A stretch of 64,000 bases of DNA, taken from assembly GCA_019753285.1 (NCBI GenBank), contig JAIELD010000029.1, positions 1 through 64,000 of the forward strand. Direction: 5' to 3'. The translations under genes and the position numbers were made by a program. The notes below the pieces were generated by a model. The model was not told the origin of the DNA. It did not search any database and saw only the letters and a program-made list of their open reading frames with translations. Shown here piece after piece: positions 19,591 to 29,108 of the stretch. Numbering within the stretch: the stretch's first letter is position 1; each line of letters begins with the position of its first letter. Origin of the DNA: Beijerinckiaceae bacterium. Lineage in GTDB: Bacteria; Pseudomonadota; Alphaproteobacteria; Rhizobiales; Beijerinckiaceae.

Positions 19591-20664
19591 TTGAGTGTCT
19601 CAACGCTTCAGCCGGGCGCGACGGCCAACCCACGGCGGCTCGACACCGCCGTCGAGGTCGCCCGCAAGGTCGGAAGCTTCCTTTTCATGGTGGCGGTGAC
19701 TTTCCTCGGTCTGCTCGCCGTCACCTTCTTCATCGGGCGCGTCGTGCCGATCGACCCGGTGCTGGCGATCGTCGGCGACCGCGCACCGCCCCAGGTCTAT
19801 GAGCGCGTGAGGCTTGAGCTCGGCCTCGATCTGCCGCTCTGGAAGCAGTTCTGGATTTACTTCGTCAAAGCCGTCACCGGCGATTTTGGCACCTCGGTGC
19901 TCACGAACAACCCGGTGATGAGCGACATCGCCCATGTCTTTCCCGCGACCTTCGAGCTCGCGACGCTCGGCACGCTGATCGGCGCGGCTCTCGGCATTCC
20001 GATGGGCGTAATCGCAGCCGTCCGGCGGGACGGTTTCATGGACCAGCTCGTGCGCATCCTTGGGCTGATCGGTTATTCGATTCCGATCTTCTGGCTTGGC
20101 CTGATGAGCCTGCTCGTTTTCTATGCCCGGCTCGGCTGGGTGGAGGGGCCTGGCCGTCTAGACGTCACCTATGACTACCTCGTCACGCCGGTGACCGGCA
20201 TGATCCTGATCGACAGTGCGATGCAGGGCCAGTGGGACGCATTCTGGAATGCTGCCGGCCACATCATCCTGCCAGCGCTCGTGCTCGGTTTTTCGGCCCT
20301 TGCCTACATCAGCCGCATGACGCGCTCCTTCATGCTGAACGAGCTGGCGCAGGAATATGTCACGACGGCGCGCGTCAAGGGCCTGTCGGAATTTCGCGTG
20401 GTGACACGGCACGCGCTGCGCAATGCGGCGGTGCCGCTCATCACAGTCGTCGCCCTCTCCTATGCCGGCCTGCTCGAAGGCTCCGTGCTCACGGAAACCG
20501 TCTTCGCCTGGCCGGGTCTTGGCCAATACATCACCAATTCGCTGCACAATGCCGACATGAACGCCGTGCTTGGCGGCACGCTGATCGTCGGCGTCATCTT
20601 CGTCGGCATCAACATACTCTCCGATCTGCTCTATCGCCTGCTTGATCCGAGGACGCGCCGATGA
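19591..20664 (+). CDS. peptide-type ABC transporter permease (DppB-like)
   Basis: The 357-residue inner-membrane permease starts at TTG 19591, ten bases after AAGGAG. Its family motif near the end, YVTTARVKGLSEFRVVTRHA, is the ATPase-contacting loop. It has a longer N-terminus than the DppB at 9014 (about 25 extra residues before the first helix). It overlaps the next gene by four bases. Confidence 0.9.
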   Translation: MSVSTLQPGATANPRRLDTAVEVARKVGSFLFMVAVTFLGLLAVTFFIGRVVPIDPVLAIVGDRAPPQVYERVRLELGLDLPLWKQFWIYFVKAVTGDFGTSVLTNNPVMSDIAHVFPATFELATLGTLIGAALGIPMGVIAAVRRDGFMDQLVRILGLIGYSIPIFWLGLMSLLVFYARLGWVEGPGRLDVTYDYLVTPVTGMILIDSAMQGQWDAFWNAAGHIILPALVLGFSALAYISRMTRSFMLNELAQEYVTTARVKGLSEFRVVTRHALRNAAVPLITVVALSYAGLLEGSVLTETVFAWPGLGQYITNSLHNADMNAVLGGTLIVGVIFVGINILSDLLYRLLDPRTRR

Positions 20665-21587
20665 CCGACACCTCCGCAATGGCAGGCGGGTGGCGCGAAT
20701 GGCTGCTCTCGCCGCAACCTGCTTCAAGGCGCCAGGCGCGGCTCGGACGCGCCTATCTCCTCTGGCGCTCTTTTTCGAAGAACAAGCTCGCTGTGATCGG
20801 GCTCCTGATCGTCGTCGGCCTCGTCGTCGTTTCCATCTTCGCGGACGTGCTCGCGCAGTATTCGCCTGTCGCAGGCGGCGATCTGCGCACGGAGCGGCTG
20901 CTGCCACCGAGCCTCAAACACTGGTTCGGCACGGATGACCAGTCGCGCGACATCTATTCGCGCGTCGTCTACGGCTCGCGCCTCACGCTGCTCATCGTGG
21001 CGCTCGTCTCGATCATCGCGACGCCGATCGGCCTTCTCGTCGGCACAGCGGCCGGCTATCTTGGCGGCTGGGTCGATGCGGTGCTGATGCGCATCACCGA
21101 CATCTTCCTCGCCTTTCCGCGTCTCATCCTCGCGCTCGCCTTCGTCGCGGCGCTCGGGCCCGGCATCGGCAACGCCATCATCGCCATCGCCATCACCGCC
21201 TGGCCGCCCTATGCGCGAATCGCCCGCGCCGAGACGCTGACCATCCGCAACAGCGACTACATCTCGGCCGTGAAGCTGCAAGGCGCATCGACGGCGCGCA
21301 TCATCGTCCGGCACGTCATGCCGCTCTGCATGTCGTCGCTCATCGTCAGGGTCACGCTCGACATGGCGGGCATCATCCTCACCGCCGCCGGCCTCGGATT
21401 TCTAGGCCTCGGCGCGCAGCCACCGCAGCCCGAATGGGGCGCGATGGTCTCGACCGGGCGCAACTATCTGATCGATCAATGGTGGGTGGCGGCCCTGCCC
21501 GGCCTCGCGATCTTCGTCGTCAGCCTCGGCTTCAATCTGCTCGGAGACGGTCTGCGCGACGTGCTTGACCCGAAAGCGGCGCGATGA
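20661..21587 (+). CDS. peptide-type ABC transporter permease (DppC-like)
   Basis: The 308-residue partner permease starts at an ATGA overlap with the upstream gene. It shows the DppC hallmark HWFGTDDQSRDIYSRVVYGS and the coupling loop YISAVKLQGASTARIIVRHV. Its end overlaps the DppD-like ATPase by four bases, so the operon is tightly coupled. Confidence 0.9.
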   Translation: MTDTSAMAGGWREWLLSPQPASRRQARLGRAYLLWRSFSKNKLAVIGLLIVVGLVVVSIFADVLAQYSPVAGGDLRTERLLPPSLKHWFGTDDQSRDIYSRVVYGSRLTLLIVALVSIIATPIGLLVGTAAGYLGGWVDAVLMRITDIFLAFPRLILALAFVAALGPGIGNAIIAIAITAWPPYARIARAETLTIRNSDYISAVKLQGASTARIIVRHVMPLCMSSLIVRVTLDMAGIILTAAGLGFLGLGAQPPQPEWGAMVSTGRNYLIDQWWVAALPGLAIFVVSLGFNLLGDGLRDVLDPKAAR

Positions 21588-22435
21588 ACCCTGCCATGGC
21601 GAGCGGACCGCTGCTCGAGGTCGACGACCTCAACGTCCGCTTCCACCTGCGGACCGGCACGGTCCATGCCGTGCGCGGCCTGTCCTTCAAGCTCGGGCGC
21701 GAACGGCTCGGCATCGTCGGCGAATCCGGCTCCGGGAAGTCGCAGACGGGTCGCGCCATCCTCGGCCTCACCCCGCCGCCCGGCGAGGTCACGGCGACCA
21801 CCCTGCGCTTTGACGGCGTCAATCTCCTCACCGCACCGCGCAAGACACTGCGCTCGCTGCGCGGCGGCCGCATGACCATGGTGATGCAGGACCCGAAGTT
21901 TTCACTCAATCCCGTCATGACCGTCGGCGACCAGATCGTCGAGGCCTATCAGGCGCATCGGAAGGCAGGCCATGCCGAGGCGAAGGACCGCGCGCTCGCA
22001 ATGCTGGAGGCCGTCAAGATCCGCGATCCTGGCCGCGTCTTCTCGCTCTTTCCCCATGAGGTCTCGGGAGGGATGGGCCAGCGCGCGATGATTGCGATGA
22101 TGCTGGTGACCGAACCCGATCTTCTCATTGCGGACGAACCGACCTCTGCCCTCGATGTGACAGTCCAGCTCGAGGTTCTCCGCATTCTCGACGAACTCGT
22201 CAGCGAGCGTGGCATGGGGCTCATCCTGATCTCGCATGATCTGAAGCTTGTCTCTTCGTTCTGCGATCGTGTTCTGGTGATGTATGGCGGCAAGGTGATG
22301 GAGGAGCTTCCGGCGCGCGAGCTGCAGAAAGCGCGCCACCCCTACACTCTCGGGCTTCTGAGCTGCCTGCCGAAACTCCATAGCGGCACGCGTCCTCTCC
22401 CCGTCCTGACGCGCGACCCGGCCTGGCTGAGATGA
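21584..22435 (+). CDS. peptide-type ABC transporter ATP-binding protein (DppD-like)
   Basis: The 283-residue ATPase has Walker A GESGSGKSQT, Q-loop VMQDPKFSLNPV, signature VSGGMGQRAMIAM, Walker [13 protein letters not shown] and an H-loop His in LILISHDLK. The C-terminal extension typical of oligopeptide transport ATPases follows (HPYTLGLLSCLPKL). It overlaps both neighbours by four bases and pairs with the DppF-like protein. Confidence 0.92.
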   Translation: MNPAMASGPLLEVDDLNVRFHLRTGTVHAVRGLSFKLGRERLGIVGESGSGKSQTGRAILGLTPPPGEVTATTLRFDGVNLLTAPRKTLRSLRGGRMTMVMQDPKFSLNPVMTVGDQIVEAYQAHRKAGHAEAKDRALAMLEAVKIRDPGRVFSLFPHEVSGGMGQRAMIAMMLVTEPDLLIADEPTSALDVTVQLEVLRILDELVSERGMGLILISHDLKLVSSFCDRVLVMYGGKVMEELPARELQKARHPYTLGLLSCLPKLHSGTRPLPVLTRDPAWLR

Positions 22436-23184
22436 TGATCGACATCGACGACCTCAGCGTCGTTTTCGGCATCGGTCGCCTGCGCGTCACCGCCGTGAAG
22501 AACGTCTCGCTCCACGTGCGGGAGGGACAGTCCTTTGGGCTTGTCGGCGAATCCGGCTCTGGAAAATCCACCGTCCTGCGGGCGATCTGCGGCCTTGCGC
22601 CAACCTCCGGCGGGCGCATCAGCGTCGATGGCAAGGCGCTGACATCGCCGCGCCGCCGCGAGTTTTACAAGACCGTCCAGATGGTCTTCCAGGACCCCTA
22701 TGCGTCGCTCCACCCGCGCCACACGGTCGATTACATTCTCAACGAACCGCTGGCGATCAACGGAGAGCGGGACCGCGAAAACCGCATCCTCGGTGCTCTG
22801 AAGGATGTCGGCCTTGGACCGGCCTACCGCTTCCGCTATCCGCATCAACTCTCGGGCGGCCAGCGGCAGCGCGTCGCCATCGCCCGCGCGCTGATCCTGC
22901 GGCCCAAGGTTCTGCTGCTGGACGAGCCGACCTCGGCGCTCGATGCCTCCGTACAGGCGGAAATCCTCAACCTGCTCGACCGGCTTCGGGCAGAGCTTCG
23001 CCTCACCTATGTTCTCGTCAGCCATGACCTCGCGGTGATCGCCCATCTCTGCGACGATTTGCTGGTGATGCAGAATGGAGAGGTCGTGGAGCAGACGACG
23101 GCGGAAGCCTTGCGTTCCGGCGGAGTCGCCACCGCCTACACCAGGGCGCTCATCGGCGCAGCGGAAGGCTTCTCGCGCCGCTGA
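22432..23184 (+). CDS. peptide-type ABC transporter ATP-binding protein (DppF-like)
   Basis: The 250-residue second ATPase completes the importer. It has Walker A GESGSGKST, Q-loop VFQDPYASLHPRH, signature LSGGQRQRVAIARAL, Walker B LLLDEPTSALD and H-loop VLVSHDLAVI. It is shorter than many DppF proteins because the C-terminal extension is brief. It converges on the flavoenzyme gene at 23190 with only five bases between stops. Confidence 0.92.
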   Translation: MMIDIDDLSVVFGIGRLRVTAVKNVSLHVREGQSFGLVGESGSGKSTVLRAICGLAPTSGGRISVDGKALTSPRRREFYKTVQMVFQDPYASLHPRHTVDYILNEPLAINGERDRENRILGALKDVGLGPAYRFRYPHQLSGGQRQRVAIARALILRPKVLLLDEPTSALDASVQAEILNLLDRLRAELRLTYVLVSHDLAVIAHLCDDLLVMQNGEVVEQTTAEALRSGGVATAYTRALIGAAEGFSRR

Positions 23185-23189
23185 AGCGA

Positions 23190-25514
23190 TCAATTGAGCG
23201 CTTGCGCCCGTGTCTTGGGCTTCGATTTCTGCTTCATGTCGATCCAGTCCTCGCGCTCCTTGGTGGCGTTGCGCATCAACTGGTCCTTGCCGGGGGCATA
23301 GGGCTTCGGCACGGCGATCTCGTCGAACCCGTACCAGCCGGCGGCGCGAAGCGTGAAAGACGGGTCGGCGAGGTGCGGCCGTCCGAGCGCAACAAGATCG
23401 GCGCGGCCCGCCGCGAGGATCGTGTTTACCTGATCGGCGCTCGTGATGTTGCCGACGCACATGGTTGCGATGTCCGCCTCGTTGCGGATCTGATCCGAGA
23501 ACGATGTCTGGAACATACGGCCATAGACCGGCTTCGACCAACGCACCGTCTGCCCGGTCGAGACGTCGATGAGATCGCACCCGGCGTCACGAAAGGCTTC
23601 CGCGATCGTCACCGATTCCTCCGGCGTGATGCCACCCTTGGCCCAGTCGGTCGCGGAGACGCGCACCGACATCGGCTTCTGCGCAGGCCAGGCGAGTCTC
23701 ATAGCCTCGAACACCTCCAGCGGAAACCGCAGCCGGTTTTCGAGGCTGCCGCCGTATCGGTCAGTCCGCTGATTGGTCAGCGGCGAGAGGAAAGAGGCGA
23801 GCAGATAGCCGTGCGCGGCGTGCATCTCGACCATGTCGAAGCCGATCGCCTCCGCCTGCCTCACGGCGGCGACGAAGGCGTCGCGGATGCGGTCCATGTC
23901 GTCGCGCGTCGCCTCTCGCGGGGTCTGGCTTTCGGGATAGTACGGGATCGGCGATGCGGAGACGAGCGGCCAGGCCCCCTCGGCGAGCGGACGATCCATG
24001 CCATCCCACATCAGCTTGGAGGCGCCCTTGCGCCCCGCATGGCCAAGCTGCAGGCAGATTTTCGCATCCGAATGCGCATGCACGAAATCGACGATGCGCG
24101 ACCAGGCGGCCGCATGCTCTGGCGTGTAGAGCCCGGCGCAGCCAGGCGTGATGCGCGCATCGGCCGAAACGCAGGTCATCTCCGTGAAGATGAGCCCTGC
24201 CCCGCCGACCGCCCGGCTGCCGTAATGCATCAGGTGCCAGTCGCCGGGCGTGCCGTCGACCGCGCTGTACATGCACATTGGCGAAAGCACCGTTCGATTG
24301 TGGATGACCATGTCTCGCAGCTGGAAAGGCTGGAACATGGGCGGCACCGGCTTGACGTTGCTCGTGCAGATGCCGCGCTTCGCCACCTCGTGCGCGAACA
24401 TCTGGTCGACCTCGTCGACAAAGTCCGGCGCGCGCAGGCGCAGATTGTCGTAGGTGATCGCCTTGGAGCGGGTCATCAGCCCGAAGGCGAACTGCGTTGG
24501 CTCCATGTCCTTGAAGCGGTCGACATGCTCGAACCAGACGAGCGAGACATCCGCCGCATATTGCGTCTTTTCGACCTCGAGCTTGCGGTCGGTTTCAAAG
24601 GCCACCAGCGCGGATGCGACATCGTCGTGCTTGCGGCACGCTTCGAAGAGGTGGATCGCATCCTCCATGGCGAGCTTGGTGCCGGAACCGATCGAGAAAT
24701 GCGCGGTGGCTTTCGCATCGCCCAGCAGGACGATGTTGTCCTTCACCCAGCGCTCGTTGCGGATCATCGGGAATTGCCGCCACATCGAGCGGTTCGTGAG
24801 CAGCGCATGGCCGTCGAGATCGTCCGCGAACAGCGCCTGGAGCGCCGTCGCAAGGTCAGCCTCGCCAAGCCCGTCAAGGCCGGAGCGCGCGAAGCTGCCT
24901 GCCGTCATCTCGAAAATCCAGGTCGAGCGATCGGGCTCGTACTGATAGGCATGCGCGATGACGATGCCGAACGGCGTCTCCTTGAAGATGAAGGTGAAGG
25001 CGTCGAGCGGCTTCGTCGAGCCCATCCACACGAACCGGTTCGGACGCAGATCCACCGATGGCTTGAAATGCCCGGCGTTGCTTTCGCGCACGCGGCTGTT
25101 GATGCCGTCCGCCGCCACGATGAGGTCTGAATCGGCAAACTGCGACAGGTCCGCGATGTCCCTGCCAAACTCGAATCGCACCCCGAGGCCGCGGGCGCGC
25201 TCCTGCAGGATCATCAACAATGTGCGGCGCGAGCAGCCGCAGAAGCCATTGCCGCCGACGCGGTGCTCGGTCCCCTTGAAGCGGATCGAGATGTCGTCCC
25301 AATAGGCGAAATTGTCGGTGATGCTCCGGTAGCTGACCGGATCATATTTCTCGAAATTGTCGAGCGTCTGGTCGGAAAAGACGACGCCGAAGCCGAAGGT
25401 GTCGTCGGCCTGATTGCGTTCGTACACCGTGATCTCGGTCTGAGGCGCAGCCATCTTGCGCAGGATCGCGAAGTAAAGTCCCGCAGGGCCGCCACCGACG
25501 ATGCTCACCTTCAT
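23190..25514 (-). CDS. 2-aminobenzoyl-CoA monooxygenase/reductase-type fused flavoenzyme
   Basis: This 774-residue two-domain flavoprotein is also named bifunctional salicylyl-CoA 5-hydroxylase/oxidoreductase in annotations. Residues 1 to about 385 form a class A FAD monooxygenase ([19 protein letters not shown]; later [17 protein letters not shown]). Residues from about 392 form an old-yellow-enzyme reductase ([40 protein letters not shown]). In the Azoarcus evansii aerobic anthranilate pathway the equivalent fusion hydroxylates 2-aminobenzoyl-CoA at C5 and reduces the ring. ATG at 25514 has GGGAGCAGCAC upstream. It is divergent from the other catabolic genes, with the palindromic operator between. 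The substrate is inferred from the fusion and its neighbours. Confidence 0.88.
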   Translation of the reverse strand: MKVSIVGGGPAGLYFAILRKMAAPQTEITVYERNQADDTFGFGVVFSDQTLDNFEKYDPVSYRSITDNFAYWDDISIRFKGTEHRVGGNGFCGCSRRTLLMILQERARGLGVRFEFGRDIADLSQFADSDLIVAADGINSRVRESNAGHFKPSVDLRPNRFVWMGSTKPLDAFTFIFKETPFGIVIAHAYQYEPDRSTWIFEMTAGSFARSGLDGLGEADLATALQALFADDLDGHALLTNRSMWRQFPMIRNERWVKDNIVLLGDAKATAHFSIGSGTKLAMEDAIHLFEACRKHDDVASALVAFETDRKLEVEKTQYAADVSLVWFEHVDRFKDMEPTQFAFGLMTRSKAITYDNLRLRAPDFVDEVDQMFAHEVAKRGICTSNVKPVPPMFQPFQLRDMVIHNRTVLSPMCMYSAVDGTPGDWHLMHYGSRAVGGAGLIFTEMTCVSADARITPGCAGLYTPEHAAAWSRIVDFVHAHSDAKICLQLGHAGRKGASKLMWDGMDRPLAEGAWPLVSASPIPYYPESQTPREATRDDMDRIRDAFVAAVRQAEAIGFDMVEMHAAHGYLLASFLSPLTNQRTDRYGGSLENRLRFPLEVFEAMRLAWPAQKPMSVRVSATDWAKGGITPEESVTIAEAFRDAGCDLIDVSTGQTVRWSKPVYGRMFQTSFSDQIRNEADIATMCVGNITSADQVNTILAAGRADLVALGRPHLADPSFTLRAAGWYGFDEIAVPKPYAPGKDQLMRNATKEREDWIDMKQKSKPKTRAQALN

Positions 25515-25635
25515 GTGCTGCTCCCGAGGTTGAAAACGACGCGACGATAGCGGCAACCGGGCCGATGGTCCTGCCTTGAAGCCGTCTCGATCGCGGACAG
25601 AAACGCGATCCAAAAAGCCCTTGCATAAACCGAAA

Positions 25636-25657
25636 ATTATTTTAAGCTTAAAATAAT
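25636..25657. promoter_or_regulatory. 22-bp perfect palindrome, probable MarR operator
   Basis: The site is ATTATTTTAAG followed by its exact reverse complement, centred at the AAGCTT core, in the AT-rich gap between divergent catabolic genes. On the minus strand it overlaps a candidate promoter (TTGCAT at 25666-25661, 16 bases, TAAAAT at 25644-25639). A 21/22 copy lies at 37774-37795 before the transporter operon. Size and symmetry fit MarR-family dimers, and a MarR gene is 837 bases downstream. Binding is inferred. Confidence 0.8.
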
Positions 25658-25744
25658 ATGATGCAAGCGGACGGTCAGTGTCAACTCGGATCATGGCCTG
25701 CGGCAGAAGGGATCAACCTTCCCCGGGCGAGGAACGACAGCACC

Positions 25745-26494
25745 ATGAGCCTCAAGGGACGGCATGCGCTGGTGACGGGCGGCGGACGCGGCATCGGCGC
25801 GGCCATCTCCGCCTCGCTGGCTGCCGCCGGGGCCGAAGTCACGGTTCTCGGACGCACGCGCCGGAGCCTCGACGCCATGGTGGAGGCAGGCAAGGCGCAC
25901 CGTGCCATCACAGCAGACGTGACCGATGGGGAAGCGCTCGCCGCCGCAGTGGCGGCGGCAGGGCCGATCGACATTCTGGTCAACAACGCCGGCGGGGCGG
26001 AGACGGCGCCATTCCTGAAATCGGGCCGCGACCTTTACGAGCGGATGATGGCGCTCAACCTCTACAGCGCCGTAGCCGCCACGCAGGCCGCGCTTCCGGC
26101 CTTGAAGGCCTCGCAGCACGGCCGCATCGTGATGATCGCTTCGACTGCGGCGCTGAAGGGCTATCCCTACGTCTCCGCCTATTGCGCCGCAAAGCACGCG
26201 GTGCTCGGCCTCACGCGGTCGCTCGCGCTGGAGCTGGCCGCGACATCCGTCACCGTGAACGCCATCTGCCCCGGCTATACCGAGACCGATATGCTGCAGG
26301 ACAGCATCGCCCTCATCATGGAGAAGACCGGCCGCAGCGCCGAGGCCGCACGCGCCAGCCTCGTCGCGGCCAACCCGCAGAAGCGTGCAATCGACCCGGC
26401 GGAGGTCGCCAACGCCGTCCTCTGGCTGTGCTCGGAAGGCGCCGCCTCCGTCACCGGCCAGGCGATAGCGATCGCCGGCGGGGAGGTGATGTGA
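25745..26494 (+). CDS. short-chain dehydrogenase/reductase (SDR), 3-hydroxyacyl-CoA dehydrogenase-like
   Basis: The 249-residue classical SDR has the cofactor motif TGGGRGIG (about residues 11-18), the NNAGG structural motif, catalytic Ser in MIASTAAL and the catalytic pair Tyr146/Lys150 in YCAAKHA. The start at 25745 follows GAGGAACGACAGCACC. It is the first gene of the seven-gene catabolic operon and overlaps the MarR gene by one base. In context it probably oxidises a hydroxyacyl-CoA intermediate formed after ring reduction; a ring-ketone reductase role is also possible. Confidence 0.88.
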   Translation: MSLKGRHALVTGGGRGIGAAISASLAAAGAEVTVLGRTRRSLDAMVEAGKAHRAITADVTDGEALAAAVAAAGPIDILVNNAGGAETAPFLKSGRDLYERMMALNLYSAVAATQAALPALKASQHGRIVMIASTAALKGYPYVSAYCAAKHAVLGLTRSLALELAATSVTVNAICPGYTETDMLQDSIALIMEKTGRSAEAARASLVAANPQKRAIDPAEVANAVLWLCSEGAASVTGQAIAIAGGEVM

Positions 26495-27045
26495 TGGCTG
26501 CCTCCGCACCTGAGACGCTCACCATCGTCGACGCCGAGACCGTCCATGTCGACGCGCCCGCCGGGCACAAGGCCGAGATCCGCCTCTGGCTGCGGCTGCT
26601 GACCTGCACGATGACGATCGAAACGAGCATCCGCCGCAAGCTGCGCGAGCGGTTCGACGTGACGCTGCCGCGCTTCGACCTGATGGCGCAGCTTGAAAAA
26701 GCACCGGATGGCATGACACTCGGCGAGCTTTCAAAACGCATGATGGTCTCGAACGGCAACCTCACCGGCCTCGTCGAGCGGCTGGCGGCGGCAAAGCTCG
26801 TCGACAGCCGCGCCTCCGAAACCGACCGGCGAGCGCAGATCGTGCGGCTGACCGCCGAAGGCAGGGCCGAGTTCGCCGCGATGGCGGTCGAGCATGAGAG
26901 CTGGGTGGCCGAGATGATGCGCGGCCTTTCGCCAGGCGAGGTCGAGACGCTGATGCGCCTGCTCGCCAAGTTGAAGCGCTCGGCCCACATCGCCCTGTCG
27001 GCCGACGAAAAGCCCGCCGAGGGCAAGAACGGAGCCGCATCGTGA
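26494..27045 (+). CDS. MarR-family transcriptional regulator
   Basis: The 183-residue cytoplasmic winged-helix regulator has the MarR core [20 protein letters not shown], recognition-helix region [19 protein letters not shown] and wing [14 protein letters not shown]. About 20 extra N-terminal residues precede it. ATG at 26494 overlaps the SDR stop (TGATG). Embedded in an aromatic-CoA operon, it probably represses the cluster until an aryl-CoA or the free acid binds, as known for BadR- and CouR-type MarR proteins. The two matching palindromes at 25636 and 37774 are the likely targets. Confidence 0.9.
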   Translation: MAASAPETLTIVDAETVHVDAPAGHKAEIRLWLRLLTCTMTIETSIRRKLRERFDVTLPRFDLMAQLEKAPDGMTLGELSKRMMVSNGNLTGLVERLAAAKLVDSRASETDRRAQIVRLTAEGRAEFAAMAVEHESWVAEMMRGLSPGEVETLMRLLAKLKRSAHIALSADEKPAEGKNGAAS

Positions 27046-27896
27046 ACGAGACGCCGACGCTGAAAACCACGCAGATGCAGGTTCCCGTGCCGCTCGCTGA
27101 CTATGCGGCGCGACATGTCCTGATGCAAGTGGACGGGCCGGTCGCGACCATCACGCTCAACCGGCCCGAGCGGAAGAATCCGCTGACCTTCGAGAGCTAC
27201 GCCGAACTTGTCGGAATCTTCCGCGCCGCTGCGACGGAAGACGGCGTGAAGGCCTTCGTGCTCACGGGAGCCGGCGGCAACTTCTCCTCCGGCGGCGATG
27301 TTCACGACATCATCGCGCCGCTCGTCGGCATGGACACCAAAGGCCTGCTGCGCTTCACGCGCATGACCGGTGACCTCGTCAAGGCGATGCGTGCCTGTCC
27401 GCAGCCGATCGTCGCGGCGATCGACGGAATTTGCGTCGGCGCAGGCGCCATCATGGCGATGGCATCCGACATCAGGATCGGCACGGCGAACGCCAAGGTC
27501 GCGTTTCTGTTCAACCGTGTCGGGCTCGCCGGCTGCGACATGGGTGCCTGCGCGATGCTGCCCCGCATCATCGGACAGGGGCGCGCCTCGGAGCTTCTCT
27601 ACACCGGCCGGGTCATGAAGGGGGATGAAGCAGAGCGCTGGGGTTTCTTCAATCGCCTTGTCGAGGCCAACGCCCTGCTTGCCGACACGACGGCGCTCGC
27701 GCGGGAGATCGCAACGGGTCCGAATTTCGCGCATGCGATGACGAAACGCATGCTTCACATGGAATGGGCAATGTCGGTCGATGACGCGATCGAGGCGGAA
27801 GCCGTGGCACAGGCGCTCTGCATGCACACCGAGGATTTCGCCCGCGCCTATCGCGCTTTTGCAGCGCGCGAAACGCCAGTCTTCGAGGGCAATTGA
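27042..27896 (+). CDS. enoyl-CoA hydratase/isomerase family protein
   Basis: The 284-residue crotonase-fold enzyme starts at GTG 27042 with a four-base overlap. It has the CoA and oxyanion-hole motifs [14 protein letters not shown] and [15 protein letters not shown], then [20 protein letters not shown]. The usual catalytic Glu pair is not obvious: the second site reads [18 protein letters not shown], so isomerase or hydrolase chemistry is possible. In this operon it should act on an alicyclic amino-oxo or dioxo acyl-CoA after the fused flavoenzyme. Confidence 0.88.
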   Translation: MNETPTLKTTQMQVPVPLADYAARHVLMQVDGPVATITLNRPERKNPLTFESYAELVGIFRAAATEDGVKAFVLTGAGGNFSSGGDVHDIIAPLVGMDTKGLLRFTRMTGDLVKAMRACPQPIVAAIDGICVGAGAIMAMASDIRIGTANAKVAFLFNRVGLAGCDMGACAMLPRIIGQGRASELLYTGRVMKGDEAERWGFFNRLVEANALLADTTALAREIATGPNFAHAMTKRMLHMEWAMSVDDAIEAEAVAQALCMHTEDFARAYRAFAARETPVFEGN

Positions 27897-27898
27897 CG

Positions 27899-29080
27899 AT
27901 GGCCGATCGCAGTTTCCTCCGCTGGCCGTTCTTCGACGAGCATCACCGCACGCTTGAGGCGGAATTGAAGGCCTGGGCGGATGCGGAGCTGCCGGCGCTG
28001 ATCGACCATCATGACACGGACGGCACCTGCAAACGTATCGTCAAGGCGTTGGGCGCGGCCGGCTGGTTGAAGGCCTGCGTACCTGCCCCCTACGGAGGGT
28101 TGCATCCGACGCTTGACGTCCGCTCGCTCTGCCTGATCCGCGAGACGCTCGCCTACCGCGAGGGCCTGGCCGATTTCGCCTTCGCCATGCAGGGTCTCGG
28201 CACCGGGCCGATCTCGCTGTTCGGCACGGAGGCGCAGAAGCGGCGCTGGCTACCGCCCGTCTCGCGGGGCGAAGCGATAGCAGCGTTCGCGCTGTCCGAG
28301 CCCGAGGCGGGTTCTGATGCAGCCGCGCTTACGACGACTGCGACGCCGGACGGCAACGAGCATGTGCGGATCGCCGGGCTCAAGACCTGGATCTCCAATG
28401 GCGGCATAGCCGACCATTACATCGTCTTCGCCCGCACCGGCGAAGCACCCGGCGCAAGAGGGCTCTCCGCTTTCGTCGTCACGCCCGATACGCCTGGCTT
28501 CAGCATCGTCGAGCGCATCGAGACGCTTGCGCCGCACCCGCTCGCGACCTTGCGCTTCGATGCCTGCCGCGTGCCGGTCGAGAACCGCATAGGCGGGCCC
28601 GGCGACGGCTTCAAGATCGCCATGGCGACGCTTGACGTGTTTCGCTCCACGGTCGGCGGCGCGGCGCTTGGCTTCGGCCGCAGGGCGCTCGACGAGGCGC
28701 TCGACCGGTCGGCGACGCGCACGTTGTTCGGTGCGCCGCTCGCCGATCTTCAATTGACGCAGGCCTCGCTCGCCGAAAGCGAGGCCGACATCGACACCGC
28801 CGCGCTCGCCGTCTACCGCGCCGCCTGGACGAAGGATCAGGGCGCGGAGCGCGTGACGCGCGAGGCTGCGATCGCCAAGATGATCGCGACAGAGGGGGCG
28901 TCGCGCGTGATCGACCGGGCCGTGCAGCTCCATGGCGGCGCTGGCGTCCGCGTCGGCATGAAAGTTGAAGAGCTCTACCGCGATATCCGCGCCCTGCGCA
29001 TCTACGAGGGCGCGACCGACGTGCAGAAGATCGTCATCGCGAGGCAGATCCTGAAGGACCGCGCGAGCGCCAGCCGGTGA
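27899..29080 (+). CDS. acyl-CoA dehydrogenase
   Basis: The 393-residue FAD enzyme starts at ATG 27899 eight bases after GAGGG; an earlier TTG at 27893 overlaps the upstream stop. It has the family motifs [15 protein letters not shown] and [19 protein letters not shown] (here [17 protein letters not shown]), and the C-terminal region [20 protein letters not shown] followed by [19 protein letters not shown]. It presumably desaturates a cyclic or opened acyl-CoA in the pathway, passing electrons to ETF. No ETF genes are in the window. Confidence 0.9.
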   Translation: MADRSFLRWPFFDEHHRTLEAELKAWADAELPALIDHHDTDGTCKRIVKALGAAGWLKACVPAPYGGLHPTLDVRSLCLIRETLAYREGLADFAFAMQGLGTGPISLFGTEAQKRRWLPPVSRGEAIAAFALSEPEAGSDAAALTTTATPDGNEHVRIAGLKTWISNGGIADHYIVFARTGEAPGARGLSAFVVTPDTPGFSIVERIETLAPHPLATLRFDACRVPVENRIGGPGDGFKIAMATLDVFRSTVGGAALGFGRRALDEALDRSATRTLFGAPLADLQLTQASLAESEADIDTAALAVYRAAWTKDQGAERVTREAAIAKMIATEGASRVIDRAVQLHGGAGVRVGMKVEELYRDIRALRIYEGATDVQKIVIARQILKDRASASR

Positions 29081-29108
29081 AGCCCATCGCATTCGAGGAG
29101 GTGATTGA

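Noticed and set aside
23190-25514. Fused flavoenzyme as a salicylyl-CoA hydroxylase for a gentisate route
   Set aside because: No gentisate dioxygenase-length double cupin, maleylpyruvate isomerase or fumarylpyruvate hydrolase is nearby; the fused reductase domain, RidA and beta-oxidation genes fit aminobenzoate better.
25678-26493. Long N-terminal extension of the MarR gene in the same frame
   Set aside because: The extension lies within the SDR coding region in another frame and is Arg-rich; the MarR start at 26494 is coupled to the SDR stop.
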